Below are positions 7,379 through 13,366 of a DNA stretch of 64,000 nt, one piece after another (position 1 is the stretch's first letter; the number at the start of each line of letters is the position of its first letter). A model generated the notes under the pieces. The model had not been told where the DNA came from. It ran no database searches and saw only the letters and a list, made by a program, of their open reading frames with translations. This DNA is from a virus, in the IMG/VR virus record IMGVR_UViG_3300010160_000003, positions 36,391-100,390 of that record. One strand, given 5' to 3'. A program made the translations under genes and the position numbers.

Positions 7379-7785
7379 TACTTACCTGATTTTAATCTAG
7401 CCTTTTTAAGTGCCTGGAAATCTTTAACTTTAGTATCGCCAAGGTAACCCCAAGCATAACCATCATTAATCATTTTATCATTGATAGATATTGTATCTCC
7501 ATTAACATATACCCAGCCTAAGATACGACCATACTTTTCAGATGAGTCCATTTTTTCAGTCTTAATTACAACAGACTTAGCATCCTTTAGAGCCTTCTTA
7601 AGGTACTCTTTGGCCTCAAGACCAAGAGCCTTTTCAGCAAGATCCTTTGTCCTAGACTCAGGGGTATCAATACCAGCCAATCTTACACGGGACTGAAATA
7701 AAATATCAAACCCTAAATCAATAAGAACGTCAATGGTATCTCCATCTACTACGTTCTCTACTTTTCTAACATAATACTCATACAT
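7378..7785 (-). CDS. Staphylococcal-nuclease-like (SNase/TNase) protein
   Basis: The 135-residue product matches the thermonuclease fold: VVDGDTIDV, then SRVRLAGIDTPES with the active-site arginine, KYGRILGWV with the second arginine, and MINDGYAWGY near the end. The catalytic glutamate is in SSEKYGR. There is no signal peptide, so it should act in the cytoplasm. Members cut DNA or RNA in a calcium-dependent way. In a phage it might degrade host DNA or recycle nucleotides. It overlaps the upstream DUF7455-type gene by eight bases. Confidence 0.9.
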   Translation of the reverse strand: MYEYYVRKVENVVDGDTIDVLIDLGFDILFQSRVRLAGIDTPESRTKDLAEKALGLEAKEYLKKALKDAKSVVIKTEKMDSSEKYGRILGWVYVNGDTISINDKMINDGYAWGYLGDTKVKDFQALKKARLKSGK

Positions 7786-8029
7786 AATCTTTATCCTTTA
7801 ATTTATTTTGAACCAATTTATCTCGTTCGTCTATAACCGTAAGAGCAAAAGACATCATCTTTTTATATCCACCTGAATCATTCATAATCTTATTATAGTG
7901 ATGCCCACAAAACATTAAATCTCCAGATATTCCAGTTACTTTAACCAGTGCTTCTGATGGACAAGAATCACAACGATCTGTTGCTTTTAATAGCCATTCT
8001 TTTTCTGCAACATCTTCTGTAATTGTCAT
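7778..8029 (-). CDS. DUF7455-type zinc protein
   Basis: Residues DRCDSCPSEALVKVT followed by LMFCGHHY form the CxxC...CGHH zinc site of the DUF7455 family, which is found in Actinobacteria and actinophages. The function is unknown. The start at 8029 is chosen because a TATAAT -10 ends six bases upstream, which predicts a leaderless message that starts on this ATG. An in-frame ATG at 8035 also exists. It supports the actinobacterial-host reading together with WhiB. Confidence 0.8.
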   Translation of the reverse strand: MTITEDVAEKEWLLKATDRCDSCPSEALVKVTGISGDLMFCGHHYNKIMNDSGGYKKMMSFALTVIDERDKLVQNKLKDKDYV

Positions 8030-8035
8030 ATTCAT

Positions 8036-8041
8036 ATTATA
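8036..8041 (-). promoter_or_regulatory. -10 box of a leaderless promoter
   Basis: TATAAT ends exactly six bases before the ATG at 8029. The upstream -35 region is poor (no TTGACA-like hexamer at 16-18 bases). The element lies right after the FmdB-like gene stop. Confidence 0.5.
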
Positions 8042-8044
8042 CTG

Positions 8045-8218
8045 CTACTTTCTGTTGTCGGTTGAGTAAAATCCAGTACCGTTAAATATAGCGGTAGGTG
8101 CAGACCATTGCCTTGTCATTGTTTGATTACAACATGATGGTTCTATATCTTCACCATATTCTCTTTTGAATTCAGTAGATATTGAACACACTGTGCATTT
8201 ATAATCATAAACTGGCAT
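8045..8218 (-). CDS. FmdB-like zinc-ribbon protein (57 aa)
   Basis: The short ORF starts MPVYDYKCTVCSIS and ends AIFNGTGFYSTDNRK. This is the length and form of the FmdB / CxxC zinc-ribbon family, whose members begin with M-P-x-Y-x-Y-x-C-x-x-C and end with F-x-G-x-G-F-Y-x-T-D. The second cysteine pair is reduced to CC (SCCNQT), so the zinc knuckle may be altered. The function in the family is unclear; a transcriptional role has been proposed for FmdB. It is coupled to the endolysin by a TAATG overlap. Confidence 0.9.
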   Translation of the reverse strand: MPVYDYKCTVCSISTEFKREYGEDIEPSCCNQTMTRQWSAPTAIFNGTGFYSTDNRK

Positions 8219-9000
8219 TACTTGCTCTCTAATACTTTAAGTGTAATTGCGTCTACAATGCCATTTGCAGAAAGTTTTTTTGATAATTGAAAAACCTTAA
8301 CAGCCTTTTCAGTACTTGGACCAAATTCACCATCTGACTTAATACCAAGAAGTGTTTGAACATTCTTTACTTCCTGACCTTTTGATCCAAACTTTAATGG
8401 TTTAAATGGTTGTGGTGCAGACTTCTTTACAGGAGCAGACGTTTTTGCTACAGGTGCTACATTACGTTTTGAGAGCAATGGGGAGTTCTCTTCACCAGCA
8501 TATACTGGACGGCCCCAGCCAACAACGGCATTAATTAATTTCTTCTTGTTATCTTTTACATAACCACGAGTTTTTTCAACACACATTCCTCCATTGCGTT
8601 GATCTCCCTTTGCAGTTCCTGAAGTGTTTCCTTCAATAACTTGGATTGTTCCATCACCATTATTTTTAATGCAAATACCAACATGTGAAATACGATTTAC
8701 ACCATCATCTGGAAAATCAAAATAAATCCAGTCTCCTGCTTGTGGATCATCATTACGTGCATCTGACCAACGACCTTCTTTTTTAAACTGATCTGATGCT
8801 GCTACTGTTGACGCAGACTTTGGGAACTTTGAAACTCCCGCTGACATTGCACACCAAGAAACAAATGATTGGCACCATGGTTGAAAGTTAACCTTAATCC
8901 ATGCACCGTACTTTGTTTCGTTATCTTTAGGACCTTCAATGGTTCCTAACTCTTTCTTTGCAACCTCAATGATTGCTTCTAATGTACCTTTTTGTGTCAT
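8218..9000 (-). CDS. Endolysin: CHAP amidase/peptidase plus peptidoglycan-binding domain
   Basis: The first ~150 residues form a CHAP domain: PWCQSFVSWCAM carries the catalytic cysteine, RISHVGICIK the histidine, and VIEGNT the third polar residue. After a Pro-Ala-Lys linker (about residues 180-200), the last ~60 residues are a PG_binding_1 domain with FGSKGQEVKNVQTLLG and SDGEFGPSTEKAVKVFQ. There is no signal peptide, so holins are expected to release it. It cleaves the cell wall at lysis. It has its own consensus promoter and an AGGAGG ribosome site. Confidence 0.95.
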   Translation of the reverse strand: MTQKGTLEAIIEVAKKELGTIEGPKDNETKYGAWIKVNFQPWCQSFVSWCAMSAGVSKFPKSASTVAASDQFKKEGRWSDARNDDPQAGDWIYFDFPDDGVNRISHVGICIKNNGDGTIQVIEGNTSGTAKGDQRNGGMCVEKTRGYVKDNKKKLINAVVGWGRPVYAGEENSPLLSKRNVAPVAKTSAPVKKSAPQPFKPLKFGSKGQEVKNVQTLLGIKSDGEFGPSTEKAVKVFQLSKKLSANGIVDAITLKVLESK

Positions 9001-9028
9001 TATTCCTCCTGTTTAAATGCTACATTCT

Positions 9029-9058
9029 ATTATATCATTACGAGTCTTTAGATGTCAA
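9029..9058 (-). promoter_or_regulatory. Endolysin promoter TTGACA-18-TATAAT
   Basis: The minus strand reads TTGACA (9058-9053), an 18 base spacer, then TATAAT (9034-9029) preceded by TGA, so it is also an extended -10. It overlaps the last codons of the HNH gene. The ATG at 9000 lies about 22 bases past the expected start point, after AGGAGG. Confidence 0.85.
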
Positions 9059-9313
9059 ACGGTTATATGTTCTTATCCTATGACAATTTGAGCAAACAAC
9101 CTCACATTTTGCTATCTCTTTTTTAATTGCTGCCCAAGAAAAACCATCGTGAATCATTCTTGAAACATTATATTTTTTATTACTGAGATGATCAAAATCT
9201 AAAACAATATGATTTTTTTCTCCACAATCAAAACAACCAGAAGACTCTTTTATTTCCTTTAAGCGTTGCTTAAATTGTTTCTTGCTATAACTTGCCAACT
9301 CTTTGTCAGTCAT
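9038..9313 (-). CDS. HNH endonuclease
   Basis: The 91-residue protein has the zinc pair CFDCG and later CSNCHR. Between these, LDFDHLSNKKYNVSRMI carries the DH of the HNH core, and CSNCHRIRT the final H. A basic lead (KKQFKQRLKEIKES) fits DNA binding. The family includes homing and packaging-linked HNH nucleases. There is no nearby intron, and it is not beside the terminase. It lies directly downstream of a structured RNA and has its own extended -10 promoter. Confidence 0.88.
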   Translation of the reverse strand: MTDKELASYSKKQFKQRLKEIKESSGCFDCGEKNHIVLDFDHLSNKKYNVSRMIHDGFSWAAIKKEIAKCEVVCSNCHRIRTYNRLTSKDS

Positions 9314-9322
9314 ATTAATGCA

Positions 9323-9331
9323 ATTATATCA
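9323..9331 (-). promoter_or_regulatory. Extended -10 promoter for HNH gene
   Basis: TGATATAAT ends nine bases before the ATG at 9313, which leaves a leader of only about 2-3 bases. It overlaps the A/U-rich region just after the structured RNA. Confidence 0.6.
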
Positions 9332-9340
9332 GAATAATTA

Positions 9341-9428
9341 AAAGCCCCACACAGGCAATTCACCTGACTTGCGCCACGGTCTCTATCCAATGGGTAACTA
9401 ATCCATCACTAAGGTCCTGTGTGGGGAC
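9341..9428 (-). ncRNA. Candidate structured small RNA (about 85 nt)
   Basis: On the minus strand, bases 9426-9416 (CCCCACACAGG) pair perfectly with 9355-9345 (CCTGTGTGGGG) to make an 11 bp closing stem around about 60 bases. Inside, 9407-9389 forms a hairpin (GATGG/CCATT), and 9366-9352 (CAGG, seven-base loop, CCTG) competes with the inner end of the closing stem. A TATAAT box six bases upstream would start transcription at the first stem base. The 3' stem runs into CUUUUAAUU, like a terminator. No ORF or tRNA pattern fits. The RNA could act as an attenuator or a small trans-acting RNA; this is inference. Confidence 0.6.
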
Positions 9429-9433
9429 ATTCT

Positions 9434-9439
9434 ATTATA
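9434..9439 (-). promoter_or_regulatory. -10 box upstream of the structured RNA
   Basis: TATAAT lies just beyond the Hsp20 stop codon, with 5-6 bases between it and the first base of the RNA stem at 9427-9428. The -35 region is not recognisable. The sequence TATAATAGAATGT also occurs at the endolysin promoter. Confidence 0.5.
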
Positions 9440-9856
9440 CTACTTTATCTTAATTGTTTTTGGTTTCTTTTCTTCTGGAACAATACGATCTACATTAATA
9501 TGTAGCATACCATCCTTCATTTCTGCACCAGTTACTTCCATGTATTCTCCAAGAGCAAATGTACGAGTAAACTTTCTACCTGCAATTCCTTTGTGAACAA
9601 TTTCAGCATCTATTACTTCTACAATTTCTCCTTTAATAATGAGTGTTGCATTATCTACTGAGAGATTAATATCTTCCTTTGAAAATCCAGCAATTGCTAA
9701 AGAAATTCTATATGTATCTTCATCTAATTTAAGAAGATCATATGGAGGATATGATTGTGAATTTGTTTTATGTGCTGCATTTAATCGGACTAACTCTTTG
9801 TTAAATCCAATAAAAAAAGGATCATTGAATAGATCCATATCTCGTGTTACTACCAT
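9440..9856 (-). CDS. hsp20: Hsp20/alpha-crystallin small heat-shock protein
   Basis: The 138-residue protein is a small heat-shock protein. The alpha-crystallin domain includes YRISLAIAGFSKEDINLSVD, then LIIKGEIVEV and GIAGRKFTRTFAL (the A-x-x-x-F-x-R-x-F pattern), and it ends with an I-K-I tail. Such proteins hold unfolding proteins, and they are frequent in cyanophages and other aquatic phages. It has its own extended -10 promoter and a leader with possible stem-loops. It is separated from the HNH gene by the structured RNA. Confidence 0.93.
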   Translation of the reverse strand: MVVTRDMDLFNDPFFIGFNKELVRLNAAHKTNSQSYPPYDLLKLDEDTYRISLAIAGFSKEDINLSVDNATLIIKGEIVEVIDAEIVHKGIAGRKFTRTFALGEYMEVTGAEMKDGMLHINVDRIVPEEKKPKTIKIK

Positions 9857-9857
9857 T

Positions 9858-9880
9858 TTATTCCCCTTTCAAGCGAATAA
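9858..9880 (-). promoter_or_regulatory. Possible RNA thermometer hairpin at Hsp20 start
   Basis: In the Hsp20 leader, UUAUUC and GAAUAA (minus strand, 9880-9875 and 9863-9858) can pair around an 11 base loop that holds most of the GAAAGGGG ribosome site; the stem ends one base before the ATG. The stem is all A-U except one pair, so it would melt with mild warming. A further GUACC/GGUAC hairpin lies upstream. Function is inferred from position and gene type only. Confidence 0.3.
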
Positions 9881-9916
9881 GTTAAATTAGTACCCCCTAA
9901 CGGCAGGTACATAATA

Positions 9917-9925
9917 ATTATATCA
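9917..9925 (-). promoter_or_regulatory. Extended -10 promoter for Hsp20
   Basis: TGATATAAT overlaps the stop of the 61-residue gene at 9918. It would give a leader of about 55 bases that contains the hairpins described at 9858-9880. Confidence 0.6.
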
Positions 9926-10103
9926 TAAGTCTTACAACATGCTCACACGGATCTCCGCCATCTTCCCACTCTTGAATTTCTTCTTCACTCATATACTGAG
10001 TTCCACCATCATGAGTATGACAATAAGGGTCAGTTACCCAACCTCTTTCAATACCGTTTCTTAGCCAAATTCCAAACTCTAAGTCTTCTTCATCATTAAT
10101 CAT
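9918..10103 (-). CDS. Small acidic Cys/His protein
   Basis: The 61-residue protein has DPYCHTHDGGTQYMSEEE and DGGDPCEHVVRL, a Cys/His pattern that recurs in small actinophage proteins as I recall. It may bind a metal through C-x-T-H-D and C-x-H. The function is unknown. A perfect consensus promoter places the transcription start on the ATG. Confidence 0.75.
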   Translation of the reverse strand: MINDEEDLEFGIWLRNGIERGWVTDPYCHTHDGGTQYMSEEEIQEWEDGGDPCEHVVRLMI

Positions 10104-10109
10104 ATTTTA

Positions 10110-10138
10110 ATTATACTCCTAAATGCTTACTATGTCAA
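10110..10138 (-). promoter_or_regulatory. Consensus leaderless promoter TTGACA-17-TATAAT
   Basis: A perfect -35 TTGACA (10138-10133), a 17 base spacer and a perfect -10 TATAAT (10115-10110) are present. Six bases separate the -10 from the ATG at 10103, so a leaderless message is predicted. The -35 sits in the last codons of the HslV-like gene. Confidence 0.88.
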
Positions 10139-10643
10139 CTGGACCCATGCAGGATGGATTAAATTTGATAGCAGCGTTGACTGCTTGCATTACTCTATTT
10201 CTTGCATTTTTTTGTTTATCTGTTGCATATAAAACACCATAAGCGTACTCTGCTCCAGAACCCATAGCAAGATATGGCAAATTATATTTAGATAAAGACA
10301 TATCTGAAGAATTATGTTCATATATTTGTCCACGAATACAAATAATTAGTCCAAGATCTCCATCTTTTGATGTATCAATCCAGAACTCATTATAAAATTC
10401 TTTTAGTTCTTTAACAAACTTTGTTTGCATAAATCTATCTGTGTCTTTAATGTTAGGAGTAGTTGGTTTAAAGTTATAACGGATTCTTTCTCCGTCCATT
10501 GCACCTGCATACCCAATAAGATAAGGTCCTATTTTCCAAACTTTTGGTGATTCAAGTGCTAAGATAGTTTTATCATCTGATGCTCCACGATCTCCAGCCA
10601 TATAAATTTTATCTTCATGGCGGACAACAGCAATGCAAGTCAT
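10119..10643 (-). CDS. HslV/proteasome-like Ntn-hydrolase
   Basis: The protein begins M-T-C-I-A-V-V-R; removal of Met would expose Thr1, the nucleophile of the proteasome beta/HslV family. GDRGASDD (Asp at about position 17) and SPKVW (Lys at about position 33) supply the other catalytic residues. GYAGAMDGERI matches the typical G-x-A-G strand turn. Length (174) equals HslV. No HslU-type ATPase is in the window. It may process virion or host proteins, or degrade small peptides alone. It has a strong promoter with a nested dyad operator and a GGGAGGGG ribosome site. Confidence 0.88.
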   Translation of the reverse strand: MTCIAVVRHEDKIYMAGDRGASDDKTILALESPKVWKIGPYLIGYAGAMDGERIRYNFKPTTPNIKDTDRFMQTKFVKELKEFYNEFWIDTSKDGDLGLIICIRGQIYEHNSSDMSLSKYNLPYLAMGSGAEYAYGVLYATDKQKNARNRVMQAVNAAIKFNPSCMGPVDIVSI

Positions 10644-10648
10644 GACAA

Positions 10649-10697
10649 ACCCCTCCCAGACTAGGTATATTCAAGTATACCATTGCCTAGAAGGGGT
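10649..10697 (-). promoter_or_regulatory. Concentric dyad operator at the HslV-like promoter
   Basis: GGTATA (10664-10669) and TATACC (10676-10681) form an inner dyad. ACCCCT (10649-10654) and AGGGGT (10692-10697) form an outer dyad with almost the same centre (72.5 and 73). CTAGG/CCTAG gives a third, slightly shifted pair. The -10 lies inside the inner right arm, so binding of a dimeric repressor would block RNA polymerase. The regulator is not known. Confidence 0.5.
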
Positions 10698-10702
10698 GTC
10701 AA
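10674..10702 (-). promoter_or_regulatory. Consensus promoter TTGACA-17-TATACT
   Basis: A perfect -35 TTGACA (10702-10697), 17 base spacer and -10 TATACT (10679-10674) precede the HslV-like gene. The 5' leader is about 24 bases and includes GGGAGGGG. Confidence 0.88.
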
Positions 10703-10720
10703 GCAAGGTCTAAAATATGG

Positions 10721-11005
10721 CTAATTAGCCTTTTTGTCTACTGATTTAAATGCATCATTGATTTCTGACAATGATAGCCTTCCATCGTCCAAAAAAGCCC
10801 TTGCCAGCCTTTCAATAACAGTGGCTACTCCTAATAGTCCTGCTAATAATACAGCCTGCATAGTTTCAATTCCTACTACGGCTCCTGCTCCCAAGACTGA
10901 TAGTCCTGATGCTGCGAATACCGCAAGAATTCTCATTAGAATATTTGTTATTGCTTTCTGTGGGTGCTCCTGCTTTGGGGGTTCTACTATTTTTTTAGTT
11001 GCCAT
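10721..11005 (-). CDS. Small membrane protein, holin candidate
   Basis: The 94-residue protein has two apolar segments separated by a short turn (AVFAASGLSVLGAGAVVGI and TMQAVLLAGLLGVATVIERL) and a charged C-terminus. This fits a two-helix holin and resembles actinophage holins in plan. It is coupled to the next membrane protein at 11005 by TAATG. The pair may act together at lysis. Alternatively, they may anchor or export the two secreted proteins that lie just upstream. No sequence motif settles this. Confidence 0.5.
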   Translation of the reverse strand: MATKKIVEPPKQEHPQKAITNILMRILAVFAASGLSVLGAGAVVGIETMQAVLLAGLLGVATVIERLARAFLDDGRLSLSEINDAFKSVDKKAN

Positions 11006-11178
11006 TATTCATTATCTCTATTTCTAATTGGATACGTAACTGCCCATGCAATTAATGTACATACAATTGCATAACCAACTATTGTTTTTGCAGAGCCATC
11101 TAGAACTACCCAAGCAATAAACATACCTAGAAGTGTCCAAAGTTGGTCTATCATATCTTGCATTATTTTCTTTATCAT
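11005..11178 (-). CDS. Small membrane protein (57 aa)
   Basis: A short ORF, coupled by ATGA to the PA14 protein above and by TAATG to the holin candidate below. It has two apolar stretches (LWTLLGMFIAWVVL and TIVGYAIVCTLIAWAV) and a basic, acidic-mixed tail. The two-gene arrangement of small membrane proteins fits holin and antiholin, which is inference. It is clearly translated in series with its neighbours. Confidence 0.7.
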   Translation of the reverse strand: MIKKIMQDMIDQLWTLLGMFIAWVVLDGSAKTIVGYAIVCTLIAWAVTYPIRNRDNE

Positions 11179-13277
11179 GGTTTTCTTCTCCTTATTCCCT
11201 TGGAATCGCCAGAGGCTCCTCCGCCACTTGATCCTCCAGAATTACCTCCTGTGGATCCTCCAGTGGTTCCTGCTGCAGCACCAACAGCACTTAATGCTGC
11301 TCCTGTTGCAATAACTGTTGCGACAACCATTTTAGTTGCCTCTTCTCTTTCTCCTGGAGTCATGTCTGCTCCAATGCTTCCAATTGCAGCAAGGGCTGCA
11401 CCTGGGTCTGTAAATACTGCTTCTAATAGTGCTCCTGCATCTGTAACCAATTCTACATTTGCAGCAACTTCTGCAGTAATAACAAGTGCCTCTCCAGATT
11501 CAGAAATTCTAATCTCAATTGGAGTTTCTGGTGGAAGGTCTGAATATGAAACTCCAGATGCTTTAACTTCTTCTGCAGAGATTGATTCTCCTGGTTCTAA
11601 ATCTGCTATTAATGATGTAACAACTGCAATAATTTCTTCATTTGATAATTCTTTTCCTTGTTTTGCTTCTTCTGCAATCTTAGCAAGTTTTTCCTCTTGA
11701 GCCTTATTTGCTTCCTCTTCTGCTTTAGCCTTCTCATCTTCTGCCTTTGCTTTTGCTTCTTCAGCAGCCTTTTGCTCTGCTAATTTATTAGCCTCTTCTT
11801 CTGCTTTGGCTTTAGCCTCTTGTTCTGTTTTTAGTTGTTCCTCTTCTGCAAGCCTATCTTTTTCTTTTTGTTCTTCCACTGCTTTTTCAGCAGCAATTTT
11901 TTCTGCTTCAAGTCTTGCATCTTCTTCTGCCTTTAGTTTTGCTTCTTCTGCAATTCTTGCTTCTTCTTCAGCCTTTTGTGTAGCCAACTCTGCAGCAATT
12001 CTTTTTTCTTCTGCAATCTTTGCAGCAGCCTCTGCTTCTAAACGATCAGCCTCTGCTTTTGCTGCTGCCTCTGCAGCGATGACTGCTAATCTTTCTGATT
12101 CAATTCGTGCTGCCTCTTCAATCGCAGCAAGTCTTGCTTCTTCTTGTTCTGCTATTATACGGTCTGCTTCTTGCTGGGCTGCTAACAATGCTGCTGCTTC
12201 TCTTTCAAGTCTTGCAACTTCTTCTAATCTAACAATTTCTGCTAACCTAGCAATTTCTGCTAATCTTGCTTCTTCAGCAAGTCTTGCAATTTCTGCTAAT
12301 CTTGCTATTTCAACAGCAACTGCTGCTAATCTTGCATTTTCTGCATCTATAATTGCTTGTGCTGCTGCTACTTCCGCAGCAACTTCTTCTGCAGTCTTTC
12401 CAATTTTAAGTGTAACAACATTTGAGTTTTCAGAGTAAAGGGCTAATGTATCGTTGTCTGACCTAATATGAAATGACCATATGGTTCCACTTGGCATTAA
12501 ACTTTCAAGTAGTGAATGATCAATTGTTATTGTTGTATTTAAAGAATTAGGACCTCCAACATTTCCAGTCGCAATTCCCCAGCCATTACACCCAGAACAA
12601 TTAAAACTTATTGCATATCTTTCTGGCTGAGTATTACCCGTATCTGGAGCATCCCAATCTAAAACTGTTGCAGTTGAACCATCAACCACGGTCAAATTTC
12701 TTGGAGCACCTATAGTTTTTACTATTGGGGCTGCTACTGAGGTAAATGCTTCTGCTGGAATAACTTGCATTGATCCAGACTGATCCCATAATAATTGAAC
12801 CCAAGCACCCCCACCATTTTCATAATATATTAGTTCTATAGTTTTAGGGACTCCTGCTGTAAATGATACTGGAGAACTTGTAGTTCCTCCACCACCTTTA
12901 TCAGTCCAGTCATTTGTTATTAGATTCCCGTCAAGGTAGAGTTTAGTTCCGTCATCTGCTTGTGCTAAAAATGAGATATTTTGTGTAGTATTACTAATGA
13001 TTGATCCTGTATACCTAACTATTACATCTTCAGTATTAGATGTACCTAAGATACCGCCACTTCCCCACTGGAAGTCAATATTTGGAACATTGGTAGTTAG
13101 TATAGGAGAAGCCCCCTGTGGTATATAAGGAGCATTATTTTGTCCCAGTACATCATAGACTTCAGCAGTTAAACCTTCTGCTGCATGTGCTTTATCAATA
13201 CCTACAAGCAGTGGAAATAAAACAAATGATAGTATTAAAATTATGCGTAATAATTTGTTCAAGTAGGGGCCTTTCAT
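11175..13277 (-). CDS. Secreted PA14-domain protein with long coiled coil and C-terminal anchor
   Basis: An N-terminal signal peptide (about residues 1-32, ending AHA) leads into a PA14 domain at about 34-185: ISFLAQADDGTKLYLDGNLI and TIELIYYENGGGAWVQLLWD are diagnostic. A fibronectin-III-like segment follows (about 190-300). An Ala/Glu/Lys-rich coiled coil (about 300-560) resembles TolA. The end has an apolar segment (VVATVIATGAALSAVGAA), a Gly/Ser tract and RRRKP, like a membrane anchor. PA14 binds sugars. It is probably displayed on the host surface and may block further adsorption. The message is predicted to be leaderless. Confidence 0.85.
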   Translation of the reverse strand: MKGPYLNKLLRIILILSFVLFPLLVGIDKAHAAEGLTAEVYDVLGQNNAPYIPQGASPILTTNVPNIDFQWGSGGILGTSNTEDVIVRYTGSIISNTTQNISFLAQADDGTKLYLDGNLITNDWTDKGGGGTTSSPVSFTAGVPKTIELIYYENGGGAWVQLLWDQSGSMQVIPAEAFTSVAAPIVKTIGAPRNLTVVDGSTATVLDWDAPDTGNTQPERYAISFNCSGCNGWGIATGNVGGPNSLNTTITIDHSLLESLMPSGTIWSFHIRSDNDTLALYSENSNVVTLKIGKTAEEVAAEVAAAQAIIDAENARLAAVAVEIARLAEIARLAEEARLAEIARLAEIVRLEEVARLEREAAALLAAQQEADRIIAEQEEARLAAIEEAARIESERLAVIAAEAAAKAEADRLEAEAAAKIAEEKRIAAELATQKAEEEARIAEEAKLKAEEDARLEAEKIAAEKAVEEQKEKDRLAEEEQLKTEQEAKAKAEEEANKLAEQKAAEEAKAKAEDEKAKAEEEANKAQEEKLAKIAEEAKQGKELSNEEIIAVVTSLIADLEPGESISAEEVKASGVSYSDLPPETPIEIRISESGEALVITAEVAANVELVTDAGALLEAVFTDPGAALAAIGSIGADMTPGEREEATKMVVATVIATGAALSAVGAAAGTTGGSTGGNSGGSSGGGASGDSKGIRRRKP

Positions 13278-13284
13278 TGTTATT

Positions 13285-13293
13285 ATTATACCA
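13285..13293 (-). promoter_or_regulatory. Extended -10 leaderless promoter for PA14 gene
   Basis: TGGTATAAT ends seven bases before the ATG at 13277, and there is no Shine-Dalgarno sequence in between. A leaderless start on the ATG is predicted. The promoter follows the terminator of the gene above. Confidence 0.75.
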
Positions 13294-13321
13294 AACTATT
13301 TAATTAAATATAAAATTATAA

Positions 13322-13350
13322 CAAAAAAGGGAGCCAAATTAATGACTCCC
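13322..13350 (-). terminator. Rho-independent terminator
   Basis: GGGAGUC (13350-13344) pairs with GGCUCCC (13335-13329), giving seven pairs, and is followed by six U residues. It ends the transcript of the gene at 13367-14560 and lies just before the promoter of the PA14 gene. Confidence 0.9.
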
Positions 13351-13366
13351 CCAGTTGTTGGATTAA

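Noticed and set aside
9341-9428. tRNA gene
   Set aside because: The 11 bp outer stem and lack of a T-loop consensus do not match tRNA.
11143-12438. Plus-strand Ser/Ala-rich ORFs across the PA14 gene
   Set aside because: They are shadows of the biased coiled-coil codons on the minus strand, which has a signal peptide, domains and a promoter.
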